DNA of 64,000 nucleotides, taken from positions 1-64,000 of the forward strand of contig JAFTLT010000018.1 of NCBI GenBank assembly GCA_017452785.1, read 5' to 3'. This document shows, piece after piece, positions 36,296 to 44,802 of this stretch. This DNA comes from Clostridia bacterium (GTDB taxonomy: Bacteria > Bacillota > Clostridia > Oscillospirales > Acutalibacteraceae). The position numbers were made by a program, and so were the translations under genes. The notes under the pieces were generated by a model. That model saw only the letters and a list, made by a program, of their open reading frames with translations. It made no database searches and was not told where the DNA came from. Within the stretch, counting starts at the first letter, position 1. Every line of letters starts with the position of its first letter.

Positions 36296-36934
36296 TCACA
36301 ACAAAGCATAAACATCTTCCACTGTCTTTGCAATGTAATCTGCTCCTGCGCTTTTCAGCTCATCTTCACTGCCATAGCCGTAAAGCACACCGATTGAGGG
36401 CAGACCGTTCTCTTTTGCACCGAAAATATCGTGTTCCCTGTCACCTATCATAATTGCCTTATCGGCGGTGAATCCGCCCTTTTCCATAGCGTAAAATATA
36501 ACATCGCCCTTTTTGTTGCGCTTTTCGTCCATTGAGGCACCTGCCACAACATCGAAATATTTAATCAGGTCAAAGTGCTCAAGTATTCTGACGGAAAACT
36601 CCTCCGGCTTTGATGTTGCAAGCACTATCTTTCTGCCGCTATCCTTTATCTTTTCGAGAAGCTCTCTTATGCCATCATAGACCTCATTTTCATAAAGGCC
36701 CTTATCTCTGAAATATTCACGGTAAACTTCTATAGCCTGCATAGCCTTTTCTTCGCTGAAGCCGTAATATTTCATAAATGAATCCTTAAGAGGAGGTCCT
36801 ATAAAAGAATAAAGGCTTTCTCTGCATTCTGCCTCAATGCCGAATCTTTTTAGTGCATATGCAACAGAATTAGTTATACCAAGCCCCGGATCAGTGAGGG
36901 TACCGTCTAAATCAAACAGTATAATATCATGCAT
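36296..36934 (-). CDS. HAD-family phosphatase (phosphoglycolate phosphatase-like)
   Basis: 212 residues from the ATG at 36934 (RBS GGAAGTG). Motif I FDLDGTLTDPG, motif II VLATSKP, conserved Lys in RNKKGDVI, motif III MIGDREHDIFGAKENG. The cap is helical (C1), as in Gph/PpaX. Probably cleaves small phosphomonoesters; the exact substrate is not deducible. Confidence 0.88.
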   Translation of the reverse strand: MHDIILFDLDGTLTDPGLGITNSVAYALKRFGIEAECRESLYSFIGPPLKDSFMKYYGFSEEKAMQAIEVYREYFRDKGLYENEVYDGIRELLEKIKDSGRKIVLATSKPEEFSVRILEHFDLIKYFDVVAGASMDEKRNKKGDVIFYAMEKGGFTADKAIMIGDREHDIFGAKENGLPSIGVLYGYGSEDELKSAGADYIAKTVEDVYALL

Positions 36935-36938
36935 AATT

Positions 36939-37589
36939 TCACTTCCTTGCAATAATCATCGTTGTGTTTTCCTGCCTGAAAACCTTTTCTACAATTTCAA
37001 AGCCTGCCTTTTTAAGCAAAGCTATCTGATTATCCACTGTGCATGGTGTGTCATAGTGATAAAACTCACCGTCACCTATCCCCTGCTCTTTTCTTATTCT
37101 ATCATTTTCTTTGAACCAATGGTCTTCTTCTGCCTGAGTGAGCACCATATAGTCGCATTCAATATACATACCTTCCTGCGAAAGTGCAGAATATATTTTC
37201 TTATAAAGCTCTGTCTTTTTGTCCTTACTGAAATGGTGCATGGTCTGAAAAGAAACGGCACAGTCATAGCCACATCCGAAAGGCGCTTTGAAATAGTCAC
37301 CGCAAATTAAATTCATCTTTTTGTCAGGGTGCTTTTCTCTTAGCTTTTCGAGCATTTCTTTTGTCAGGTCAATGCCCGTCACTTCAATATCCGGTATGCG
37401 CTTAAATATTTCATCAAGCTCCAGTCCCGTTCCGCAGCCAAGGTCAAGAAGTGTCTTTGCCTTTTCCGGCACAAGATCTGCCATAAGGATATAGCCCTCT
37501 CGACACCCCTCAACAAACCTTATCATATGCTCATCATAGTCAGAAATTCTTGCTGTAAAAAAGTCTGACATCTGTTCAAGTTTATCCAT
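36939..37589 (-). CDS. SAM-dependent class I methyltransferase
   Basis: 216 residues from the ATG at 37589 (GAGGTGAAAGAA upstream; a GTG 9 bp earlier falls in the RBS). SAM-binding motif LLDLGCGTGLELDEIF, motif II EVTGIDLTKEMLEKL, and post-motif DCAVSFQTMHHFSKD. UbiE/Methyltransf_25-like; substrate unknown. First gene of the operon that ends with trmO. Confidence 0.85.
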   Translation of the reverse strand: MDKLEQMSDFFTARISDYDEHMIRFVEGCREGYILMADLVPEKAKTLLDLGCGTGLELDEIFKRIPDIEVTGIDLTKEMLEKLREKHPDKKMNLICGDYFKAPFGCGYDCAVSFQTMHHFSKDKKTELYKKIYSALSQEGMYIECDYMVLTQAEEDHWFKENDRIRKEQGIGDGEFYHYDTPCTVDNQIALLKKAGFEIVEKVFRQENTTMIIARK

Positions 37590-37642
37590 TTCTTTCACCT
37601 CACACTGTATTTATAATAGCACAATTAAAACTGCAATTCAAT

Positions 37643-37680
37643 AAAAAAATCAGCAAGCCACCTATCAGAAGCAGCTTGCC
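37643..37680 (-). terminator. Terminator of cysK
   Basis: Minus-strand stem GCAAGC / GCTTGC followed by TGATTTTTTT. Confidence 0.6.
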
Positions 37681-37694
37681 GTATATAGTCGAAT

Positions 37695-37785
37695 CCGTTG
37701 CGATTTAATCTCCGCTATCTCCGCAGGAGTAAATCCGCCACCGCCAAAGAGTAAATCTGCGACCGCATTTGCTAAATGCTGATTA
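37695..37785 (-). repeat. Post-stop repeat, diverged copy 3 (after cysK)
   Basis: On the minus strand, starting at the cysK TAA: TAATCAGCATTTAGCAAATG then CGGTCGCAGATTTACTC, paralleling copies 1 and 2 (AGCAATTGTGGTCGCAGGTTTACC). Confidence 0.5.
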
Positions 37786-38709
37786 TTCAAACAGCGGTGT
37801 TGAAAAATATCTTTCCGCCGTGTCAGGCAGCACTGTTACAACAGTCTTACCCTTACCCAGCTTTTTAGCCAGCTTCATTGCTGCAGCAACATTTGTTCCG
37901 CTGCTGATGCCGCACATTATTCCTTCCTTTGAAGCAAGCAGTTTCGCTGTTTTAATCGCCTCATCGTCACTGATTATGCACACATCATCATATATTTGCT
38001 GATTTAAAATGGCAGGAATAAGGCCGTCACCTATGCCCATCTGCACATGCGTACCGATTAACCCGCCTGAAAGAATAGCCGCATTTTCGGGCTCAACCGC
38101 CCATATTGTCATATGGGGATTTGCCTCTTTTAGAGTTTCGCCAATGCCGGTTATTGTGCCGCCTGTGCCTATGCCCGCACAGAATCCGTCAATAGTGCAG
38201 TCTGCCTGAGCGAGTATCTCTCTGCCCGTTACACTGCGCTGAACCTCAGGGTTTGCAGAGTTTTCAAACTGATGAGGAACAAAATGATTTTCATACATCT
38301 CACTTATTCTGATAGCCAGCTTGAGACATCTTTCAATGCACTCACCTATGTTGCCCTCATCATGCACAAGAATAACCTGCGCACCGTAATGCTCCACCAG
38401 CTTTCTTCTCTCTTCACTGACAGAGTCGGGCATAATAATTTTCACTTTATAGCCTTTTACCGCACCTACAAGTGCAAGTCCTATGCCCTGATTTCCGCTT
38501 GTGGGCTCAACTATAACAGTATCCTTATTGATAAGACCCTTCTTTTCTGCATCGATTATCATGTTATATGCTGTTCTGGTTTTTATGGAACCACCCACAT
38601 TAAGGCCCTCAAACTTAACAAGAATCTGAGCATCGTTTTCGTCTGCAATATTTCGCAGTCTTATAAGCGGAGTGTTGCCCATAGCTTCTAAAATATCATT
38701 GTAAATCAT
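37783..38709 (-). CDS. cysK: Cysteine synthase (O-acetylserine sulfhydrylase)
   Basis: 308-residue PLP enzyme making cysteine from O-acetylserine and sulfide. Start ATG at 38709 (AAAGGTAATATAT upstream). Motifs: MGNTPLIRL, PLP lysine in GGSIKTRTAYNMI (normally SVKDR; here SIKTR), PTSGNQGIGLALVGAVKGYK, GIGTGGTITGIGETLKE, and GISSGTNVAAA. The D-to-T change next to the PLP lysine is a small deviation. Confidence 0.93.
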   Translation of the reverse strand: MIYNDILEAMGNTPLIRLRNIADENDAQILVKFEGLNVGGSIKTRTAYNMIIDAEKKGLINKDTVIVEPTSGNQGIGLALVGAVKGYKVKIIMPDSVSEERRKLVEHYGAQVILVHDEGNIGECIERCLKLAIRISEMYENHFVPHQFENSANPEVQRSVTGREILAQADCTIDGFCAGIGTGGTITGIGETLKEANPHMTIWAVEPENAAILSGGLIGTHVQMGIGDGLIPAILNQQIYDDVCIISDDEAIKTAKLLASKEGIMCGISSGTNVAAAMKLAKKLGKGKTVVTVLPDTAERYFSTPLFE

Positions 38710-38899
38710 ATATATTACCTTTCTAAAATAAAGCAATCATACAAAATCCTACATATTATAGCATATTCCGAAAGTATTTTCAATGTGTTAATGAAAGTTC
38801 TTTATATTTATTATACAATCTTTTTGTACGCGTTTAAATTTCACAAATAGCAAATTAACTCCCCGCCGAAAAAATTATACCTTTTTTATAAAAATTCTA

Positions 38900-38930
38900 T
38901 TGACATTTACCTTAGGTTAAACTGTAATAT
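38900..38930 (+). promoter_or_regulatory. MerR-type promoter with 19-bp spacer
   Basis: TTGACA (38900-38905), 19-bp spacer, TAATAT (38925-38930). The spacer holds ACCTTAGGT, a short dyad, as in promoters remodelled by MerR-family activators. It precedes the MerR-like gene itself, so autoregulation is likely. Confidence 0.65.
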
Positions 38931-38962
38931 AAGTGTACCAAAGCACCAAAGGAGGTACAAAT

Positions 38963-40171
38963 ATGAAAATCAAAGATGTTATAACCGAAACAGGACTCAC
39001 CGACAGAGCCATAAGATTATATATTGCAAATGATCTTGTTGCACCCTCATGCAGTGAAAACTATGCCGGCAGAAAAAACATAGACTTCACAAATGAAGAT
39101 GTGGATGCACTAAAGAACATTGCTACACTGAGAAAGGCAGGGTTTTCTATTGCTCAGATAAAAGTTCTTTTATCGGATACTGAAAAAATTTCCGATATAA
39201 TAAAGCTGATGATTTCAGAGCAAGAGGAAAAAGCAAAAACAAGCAGCGAGGTTGCCGAACGTCTTAAAGGCATTCTCAACAAAGATGATATAACCATTGA
39301 AACAATCTGTGATGCCCTCAATAATTTTACTGCAAACAAAGCTGTACCCGAAGAGGACACTGAACCAAGCCTTATTAACCGCATTATGAGAATTGCTTTT
39401 CCTGCTTTCGGCATACTGTGCATCATTTATAACTTGCCGTCTATAATCAGTTTGCTCTCCCCTGAATTCAGAGATTTAAGCACATATCTTTATCCCAAAT
39501 ATGAATCCTTTACATTTATTTATCTTCTTATTCCAATAATGCCTATTGTTCTTTCTTTGCATTTTATTTTCTCTTATAACTACAAAAAATATATAAATAA
39601 AAAAGCTAAAAAGATTAAAGCTGTCACTTCTGTTGTTTTGTCCGTAATTCTTTTAATACACTCTGTTGGTATGAATATAATGACCCCTGCATTTCACATG
39701 TATGGTGAAGAAGCTTTGCTTGTTTCAAAAACTAATAATATCGATAACTATATGATTTGTGATGATAAAAAAGCTGAAATAACTATAGCTGAATTTTTAC
39801 CTGAAACCTTACCGGAATATACATCAGCAGATTACAACTATTTTTATAAAGACCCTAAAATATCACACGAACCACCCATGACTATCGTTTACCTTGATCT
39901 TTGGCTGAATGATGCAGTTTTTGAAGAAATGGTCAATCAATACAAAAACTTTAAACCTGCAGACAGCGTTTGCGAACCTATAAGTCAAGAATTCGCTTCA
40001 TGGACAATTTTATTTTACAGAGAAGATTATGAGGAGGCTCCCTCCAATTATACACCCGTCTTCGCTTATAATGACTTTTATAAACGCATTAGGTTTATAT
40101 GCCATTATGGTCATACATCTCTTAAAGGTGCATCCAGAAAAGAAAGTCTGATAGAAGCATATAAATGGTAA
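38963..40171 (+). CDS. MerR-family regulator with transmembrane sensor part
   Basis: 402 residues from the ATG at 38963 (AAAGGAGGTACAAAT). N-terminal MerR winged helix: MKIKDVITETGLTDRAIRLYIANDLVAP, then FTNEDVDALKNIATLRKAGFSIAQIKVLL and a helix to about 110. Unusually, three hydrophobic segments follow at about 142-165, 185-212 and 225-250, then an extracytoplasmic region of about 150 residues. This would be a membrane-tethered one-component regulator sensing an external or envelope signal. The signal is unknown. Confidence 0.82.
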   Translation: MKIKDVITETGLTDRAIRLYIANDLVAPSCSENYAGRKNIDFTNEDVDALKNIATLRKAGFSIAQIKVLLSDTEKISDIIKLMISEQEEKAKTSSEVAERLKGILNKDDITIETICDALNNFTANKAVPEEDTEPSLINRIMRIAFPAFGILCIIYNLPSIISLLSPEFRDLSTYLYPKYESFTFIYLLIPIMPIVLSLHFIFSYNYKKYINKKAKKIKAVTSVVLSVILLIHSVGMNIMTPAFHMYGEEALLVSKTNNIDNYMICDDKKAEITIAEFLPETLPEYTSADYNYFYKDPKISHEPPMTIVYLDLWLNDAVFEEMVNQYKNFKPADSVCEPISQEFASWTILFYREDYEEAPSNYTPVFAYNDFYKRIRFICHYGHTSLKGASRKESLIEAYKW

Positions 40172-40179
40172 ACAAGAAA

Positions 40180-40216
40180 GCTCTCAGCCACACCGACTGA
40201 GAGCCCTTCTTTTTTT
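40180..40216. terminator. Bidirectional terminator between MerR and DUF3267 genes
   Basis: Stem GCTCTCAG / CTGAGAGC; T-run on the plus side and T-rich on the minus side, serving two convergent genes. Confidence 0.75.
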
Positions 40217-40220
40217 ATTT

Positions 40221-40808
40221 TCACATCGTTTTCTCTTTTGAATAAACAGTCATTCCCACTCCGCTGTCATGCACTAAAATATCTTTCGGAAAAGAGGCAA
40301 ACTTTGCTGTAACATAAATATCCCCTGCAGCACCTGAGATATTAGCTATCTGAATAAAATAAACAACCCAGAACCATTCCTCACCGACAAAAACATTGAT
40401 GGCGGCAATAACTATACCCCACACCACAACAGGTGCCAGAGCAATAACGATATAGCTCTTTTTATCATAATAGTCATCACTGCCTGCAAAAGCATAAAGC
40501 CCCGTAAAGCCGTATTTCACCTTTTTGGTGCCGTAAAGCTTCATTGTTATTCCGTGCACCGCCTCATGCAAAATTATATAAGCGAACATTGAAACCATCA
40601 TCGCTGCAAACCTTAAGATATAATTTCCTATTCCCTTTTCCATATCAAAAAGAGTGCTTATAGGAATATAAAAGTGAGCGGGTACAGCCATAGCAACCGA
40701 AATAATCACAGCTATAACATTAATAAGCAACGCCGTCTTTTTGTTTTTCTGCAAATCCACACTGAAAATTTCATTATAGCCTTCAGGCAGCTTTTCTTTA
40801 GCTTTCAT
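40221..40808 (-). CDS. DUF3267 putative zincin membrane metalloprotease
   Basis: 195 residues from the ATG at 40808 (GAGGTGATAATT). Four hydrophobic segments; the second contains YIILHEAVHGITMKLYG, an HExxH-type zinc motif (HEAVH), characteristic of the DUF3267 family. Role unproven; possibly intramembrane proteolysis. It lies 44 bp downstream of a kinase gene in the same direction. Confidence 0.82.
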   Translation of the reverse strand: MKAKEKLPEGYNEIFSVDLQKNKKTALLINVIAVIISVAMAVPAHFYIPISTLFDMEKGIGNYILRFAAMMVSMFAYIILHEAVHGITMKLYGTKKVKYGFTGLYAFAGSDDYYDKKSYIVIALAPVVVWGIVIAAINVFVGEEWFWVVYFIQIANISGAAGDIYVTAKFASFPKDILVHDSGVGMTVYSKEKTM

Positions 40809-40852
40809 AATTATCACCTCTACCGAAATTATATCACCGTCAGATAACAGTT

Positions 40853-41794
40853 TCAATAAAGCCAGGTTAATTTTTTCATTTCTTTTCTGAGTGACATGTT
40901 GTTGAGTTCTTCCCACAGCGGCATAATAAGACCGCCTTTGAGTCTCATTGATGCCTCGTGCATTGCGGCATAATAGGCAACCCTGAAATCCGCATTTTCC
41001 GACAAAGGATGTATTTTCTTATAAGTATCATAAAGATAAAAGCTGTCACCCCACATATTACGCAGCTGAAACAAATCGTACTCCCTGTCGGCCCAGATTG
41101 AACCGCAAGGGTCAATAAATCCCGTCAACGACAGAGTTTTTTTGTCAGCCATAATATTCATAATGTTAAGGTCACCGTGTATGAGAACGGGAATGCTTTC
41201 CTCAGTAGGCAGAGCATTATAAATCTCAGTTGCTTTTTTCAGAAGTTCAAGACTCTTTTTGCTGTATTTACCTTTTTCGCTGAGCTCTGTCAGAGCCTTC
41301 AGCCAAGGTTCTTGCTTTTCTTTTTTATAGTATTCTTTCCATGTGTCATACAAAGGTGTTTCTAAACTGCCGAATTTTTCTGCCGTAACACTGTGCCACT
41401 CAAGCATGCCCTCAACGACACTCTGTGCAAACTTCAGTTTTTTATCTTTGCTTTTAAACAAAAATATCGGATTCAGAACATTGCTGCCATCAATAAAGCC
41501 CATTGCCATAACTGCACAATCTTCACTCTTATGAGTGAAAAGAACCTCCGGCATAGGCACAGACGTGTTTTCACTCAGCGTTTTAAGCTGTGACGCTTCT
41601 TCAAGCTGTGAGCCCTGCACACGAAAAGCCTTAACAGCAATTATTCTTCCGTCTGTCAGTTCAGCCTTAAATACCTTTCCGAAACTTCCTCCACCTATAA
41701 ATGTCAGACTCTTTACATCACACTGCATATGCTCCCTTACTTTTTCAGGCAAAAGCTTTTCTAAAAACTTATTATCAACCTTCAACATTTCCAT
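40853..41794 (-). CDS. Aminoglycoside/fructosamine-kinase-like phosphotransferase
   Basis: 313 residues of the APH fold: ATP-loop-like GGGSFGKVFKAEL, Lys in IAVKAFR, catalytic loop VLIHGDLNIMNIM (HGDxxxxN) and metal Asp in TGFIDPCGSIWADREYDLF. It phosphorylates a small molecule; substrate unknown. The ATG at 41794 abuts the TAA of the upstream esterase gene, so they are coupled. Confidence 0.88.
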   Translation of the reverse strand: MEMLKVDNKFLEKLLPEKVREHMQCDVKSLTFIGGGSFGKVFKAELTDGRIIAVKAFRVQGSQLEEASQLKTLSENTSVPMPEVLFTHKSEDCAVMAMGFIDGSNVLNPIFLFKSKDKKLKFAQSVVEGMLEWHSVTAEKFGSLETPLYDTWKEYYKKEKQEPWLKALTELSEKGKYSKKSLELLKKATEIYNALPTEESIPVLIHGDLNIMNIMADKKTLSLTGFIDPCGSIWADREYDLFQLRNMWGDSFYLYDTYKKIHPLSENADFRVAYYAAMHEASMRLKGGLIMPLWEELNNMSLRKEMKKLTWLY

Positions 41795-42721
41795 TTAAAT
41801 CTCTCCTTTATCTCTTTTCACCATTTTATTAAAAGCATCCTTGCTTTCAGGTAAAAACGAAAACATCTGAAAGCAGTGACACATGCCCTCATATTTAAAC
41901 AATCTGACATCTACATCACTCTGCTTCATTTTCATATAAACCCTGTCGTTATCGCTTTCATCAAGCTCTGCCGTACCACAAAAGAGAGTCACTTTATTGA
42001 AACCGTGAAACTCTCCGAAGCAAGGCGAAATATAAGGGTCTTCTCTGTCTGCGTTCTGAACATATTTTGATATCCGTCTTAAAAGATGCATATTATCTTC
42101 TATTTTTTCTTTTTTGCTTATGCCGTAAAACGGGTCAGTGTAAGCATTTTTTATTTTTGATTCACCAGACGATGTGGCATCACCCCAAAGAGAAAAGCAA
42201 ACTGTGTGACCCGGCAACGTATAATTATTATCACGAAGCCATAATGCCGAAGTCAAAGCAAGTGTGGCGCCTGCACTATCACCTATTACAGTTATATTTT
42301 CACTTTTAATTCCCTTGCTGAGCAATTCAAGATAAACACCGACAGTGTCATACATCTGATTTGGCAGCTCGCAAGACGGCCATGTTCTGTAATCCGCATT
42401 CACTATGGTCGCACCATCAAAAAGTCTGCTGTATTTTTCGGCCAGCTTTCTGTAATAATCTATAAGCTCTACCTTGAATCCACCGCCATGAATAAGCAGA
42501 ATAACTTTATCACTTTTGCTTTTTATGCTTTTCAGCACTTCATAATGAGCCTGTCCGCATTTATGTCTTGTGTGAGTGAACTCTTTTGACGGCTTATAGT
42601 TCGATTCTTTCTTTTTGGTTATTTTCGCAGCATTATCCGATAACTTTGTGCTGTCATTCAGTGGCGAATGAAAAACAAAGCGAAGAAAAGACATAAACAC
42701 TCTTCCTGTTATTGACTGCAT
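41795..42721 (-). CDS. Alpha/beta-hydrolase (hormone-sensitive-lipase-like esterase)
   Basis: 308 residues from the ATG at 42721 (AAGAGGTGATAAGT). Oxyanion motif LIHGGGF, nucleophile GDSAGATLA, and C-terminal His in EGMCHCFQMF, as in the HSL/acetyl-esterase family. An N-terminal 25 residues are hydrophobic/amphipathic. Operon esterase-kinase-DUF3267. Confidence 0.88.
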   Translation of the reverse strand: MQSITGRVFMSFLRFVFHSPLNDSTKLSDNAAKITKKKESNYKPSKEFTHTRHKCGQAHYEVLKSIKSKSDKVILLIHGGGFKVELIDYYRKLAEKYSRLFDGATIVNADYRTWPSCELPNQMYDTVGVYLELLSKGIKSENITVIGDSAGATLALTSALWLRDNNYTLPGHTVCFSLWGDATSSGESKIKNAYTDPFYGISKKEKIEDNMHLLRRISKYVQNADREDPYISPCFGEFHGFNKVTLFCGTAELDESDNDRVYMKMKQSDVDVRLFKYEGMCHCFQMFSFLPESKDAFNKMVKRDKGEI

Positions 42722-42883
42722 ACTTATCACCTCTTAAGCTCATACTATCACAGCATTTCGCCTCTTGCAACGGCTATGCAGATTTTATCTAAGACCGATG
42801 AAACAATCAAAGATTTACGATATAAAAAAACAACCCTCAAGGCTGCACTTCTTCCCTATTTACTCTTAATTCTTCCCTAAAAT

Positions 42884-42944
42884 GAAATAACCCCCGAGGA
42901 CCGATGTTTCTTCACACATCTTTTTTGGTCCGGGGGGTTATTTC
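42884..42944. terminator. Large GC-rich hairpin, probable bidirectional terminator
   Basis: Arms GAAATAACCCCCGAGGACC and GGTCCGGGGGGTTATTTC pair over about 18 bp, with an inner GATGT / ACATC stem. U-rich DNA lies on either side. Confidence 0.65.
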
Positions 42945-43245
42945 TGTTCTGACTTGTTATCTAACATCATTTTGGTCAACCTCTCTTTCTACAGAATGTT
43001 CAGTCTTCATTTTTGTTTTTTCTTCGCACTTGATTTAATATTTTTTATTCTTTCATTTTAATTTTTACTGTGCAAAACTTTTTATGAAGACTTTTGGTCT
43101 TTACCTGTACATCGGTATCACCTTTCCCTTTCTGTGATTATAATATACCATAAAGTTTTCAACATTTCAATATCTTTTTTGTACAAAATTACATATACTC
43201 TTTTTATGCATAAGGTAGAAATCACTCTGTGGTACCATAAAACTA

Positions 43246-43275
43246 TTGACTCGGATTGATATGTTTTGATATAAT
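43246..43275 (+). promoter_or_regulatory. Strong promoter immediately followed by a terminator
   Basis: TTGACT (43246-43251), 18-bp spacer, TATAAT (43270-43275). About 10 bp downstream lies a hairpin with a T-tract, so the predicted transcript is only about 25-30 nt. Confidence 0.55.
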
Positions 43276-43285
43276 GGATACGTTG

Positions 43286-43311
43286 AGGCGCTCTTTTGGG
43301 TGCCTTTTTTA
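43286..43311 (+). terminator. Short hairpin with T-tract
   Basis: AGGCGCTC / GGGTGCCT (including G-T pairs) followed by TTTTTT. Confidence 0.55.
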
Positions 43312-43341
43312 TTTATGACGTCCATTTTTTGCCTCAAATTA

Positions 43342-43369
43342 TTGACTTTAAAAATAATTGTCGTATAAT
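43342..43369 (+). promoter_or_regulatory. Aminotransferase promoter
   Basis: TTGACT (43342-43347), 16-bp spacer, TATAAT (43364-43369), 30 bp before the start codon. Confidence 0.7.
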
Positions 43370-43399
43370 TATTTTATTATATTTAGAAACGGTGATAAT

Positions 43400-44617
43400 A
43401 TGAGAGAAATTTTAAGATCTGACAAACTTGCAAATGTGCACTCAGACATCAGAGGACCTGTTTTCGTTGAGGCTATGCGTATGAGAAAAGAAGGCATCGA
43501 CGTTCTTCGTCTTAACACAGGCAACCCTGCAACCTTTGATTTCAAAATGCCTGACAGTGTGCGCAATGCACTTATGAATAACGCCGATAGGGCTGTTGCT
43601 TACTGCGACCTTAAGGGTATGCCCGACGCAAGAGAAGCTATCTGCGACTATCACAAGGGCAAGGGCATTGAGGGCATCACTCCCGACGATGTGTTTATCG
43701 GCAACGGTGTCAGTGAACTCGTTACAATGGCTCTGACAGCACTGCTCAACTATGGCGATGAAATTCTTGTTCCTGCCCCCGACTATTCACTTTGGACAAA
43801 CTCAGTGTGGATTGCAGGTGCAAAGCCCGTTCACTATATCTGTGACGAGCAGTCAAACTGGTACCCCGACATTAATGATATCAAATCAAAAATAACACCT
43901 AAAACAAAGGCTCTTGTTATCATTAACCCCAATAACCCTACAGGTGCACTTTATCCTAAAGAGGTACTTGAGGAGCTTGTGGCTGTGGCAAGAGAGCATC
44001 AGCTTGTTATTTTCTCAGACGAAATTTATGACAGACTTGTTATGGACGACCTTGAGCATATCTCAACTGCAACACTCGCTCCCGACCTTCTCGTCTGCAC
44101 AATGAACGGTCTTTCAAAATCCCACATCATCTGCGGCTTCCGTTGCGGTTGGATGGTTGTCAGCGGTGCTAAGGACAGCGCTAAGGACTTTATTGCAGGT
44201 CTCGTTCAGCTTTCAGCTATGCGTCTTTGCGCTAATGCCCTCATGCAGCTTGTTATCCCTGCAGCACTCAATGACCCCGACAGCACAAGAGAGATGATTC
44301 TCCCCGGCGGCAGACTTTATGAGCAGAGAGAAGCAACCTGCCGTGAGCTCGAAAAAATCGAAGGCATTTCATTCGTAAAGAACAGCGCAGCCTTCTACCT
44401 CTTCCCCAAGCTTGATGTTAAGAAATTCAACATTACAGATGACCAGCAGTTTGCTATGGACTATCTTCACAGTAAAAATGTTATGATCATCCCCGGCAGA
44501 GGCTTCAGCTGGGATAAGCCTGACCACTTCCGCATTGTTATGCTTCCCGAACCTGAAAAAATTGCTAAGGCTATGCGTGACCTTGGTGACTTCCTCAAGG
44601 ATTACAGACAGGGCTGA
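43400..44617 (+). CDS. Class I/II PLP aminotransferase (AlaT/AspC-like)
   Basis: 405 residues from the ATG at 43400 (ACGGTGATAAT). Motifs: RLNTGNPATFDF, YCDLKGMPDAREAI, VFIGNGVSELV, INPNNPTGALYPKEVL, FSDEIYDRLV, PLP lysine in NGLSKSHIICGFRCGW, and FRIVMLPEPE. Closest in style to the AlaT alanine/glutamate-pyruvate aminotransferases. It could also transaminate aryl pyruvates, but the gene is not linked to ior. Confidence 0.92.
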   Translation: MREILRSDKLANVHSDIRGPVFVEAMRMRKEGIDVLRLNTGNPATFDFKMPDSVRNALMNNADRAVAYCDLKGMPDAREAICDYHKGKGIEGITPDDVFIGNGVSELVTMALTALLNYGDEILVPAPDYSLWTNSVWIAGAKPVHYICDEQSNWYPDINDIKSKITPKTKALVIINPNNPTGALYPKEVLEELVAVAREHQLVIFSDEIYDRLVMDDLEHISTATLAPDLLVCTMNGLSKSHIICGFRCGWMVVSGAKDSAKDFIAGLVQLSAMRLCANALMQLVIPAALNDPDSTREMILPGGRLYEQREATCRELEKIEGISFVKNSAAFYLFPKLDVKKFNITDDQQFAMDYLHSKNVMIIPGRGFSWDKPDHFRIVMLPEPEKIAKAMRDLGDFLKDYRQG

Positions 44618-44739
44618 TAAATTAAAAAGCACAGGTAGCTGCAATGCAGCTTGCCTATATCATATTTATGCACAGCAGAAATATATCCTTAGGCATCATC
44701 CCTATATCATATCGCATCAGAGATATATCATTAAGCAAA

Positions 44740-44777
44740 GAGCAGACCTGCCAAACAGATCTGCTCCCTATTTTTTT
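44740..44777 (+). terminator. Terminator after aminotransferase
   Basis: Stem GAGCAGA / TCTGCTC followed by CCTATTTTTTT. A second small stem-loop lies at about 44637-44659. Confidence 0.75.
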
Positions 44778-44802
44778 ATTTTGCTCTTTGTCAATAACTA
44801 TT

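Larger units (their letters stand above)
42722..43399. other. Gene-free 680-bp region with hairpins and promoters
   Basis: No convincing gene. It holds a large hairpin at 42884-42944, a possible minus-strand -10 (TATAAT at 43137-43142) that would give a transcript of about 190-250 nt ending at that hairpin, a plus-strand promoter-terminator pair at 43246-43311, and the aminotransferase promoter at 43342-43369. A 17-codon minus-strand frame (MKTEHSVEREVDQNDVR) has no RBS. Confidence 0.5.

Noticed and set aside
42990-43045. Small protein MKTEHSVEREVDQNDVR on the minus strand
   Set aside because: No ribosome binding site and only 17 codons within an AT-rich interval; more likely chance.
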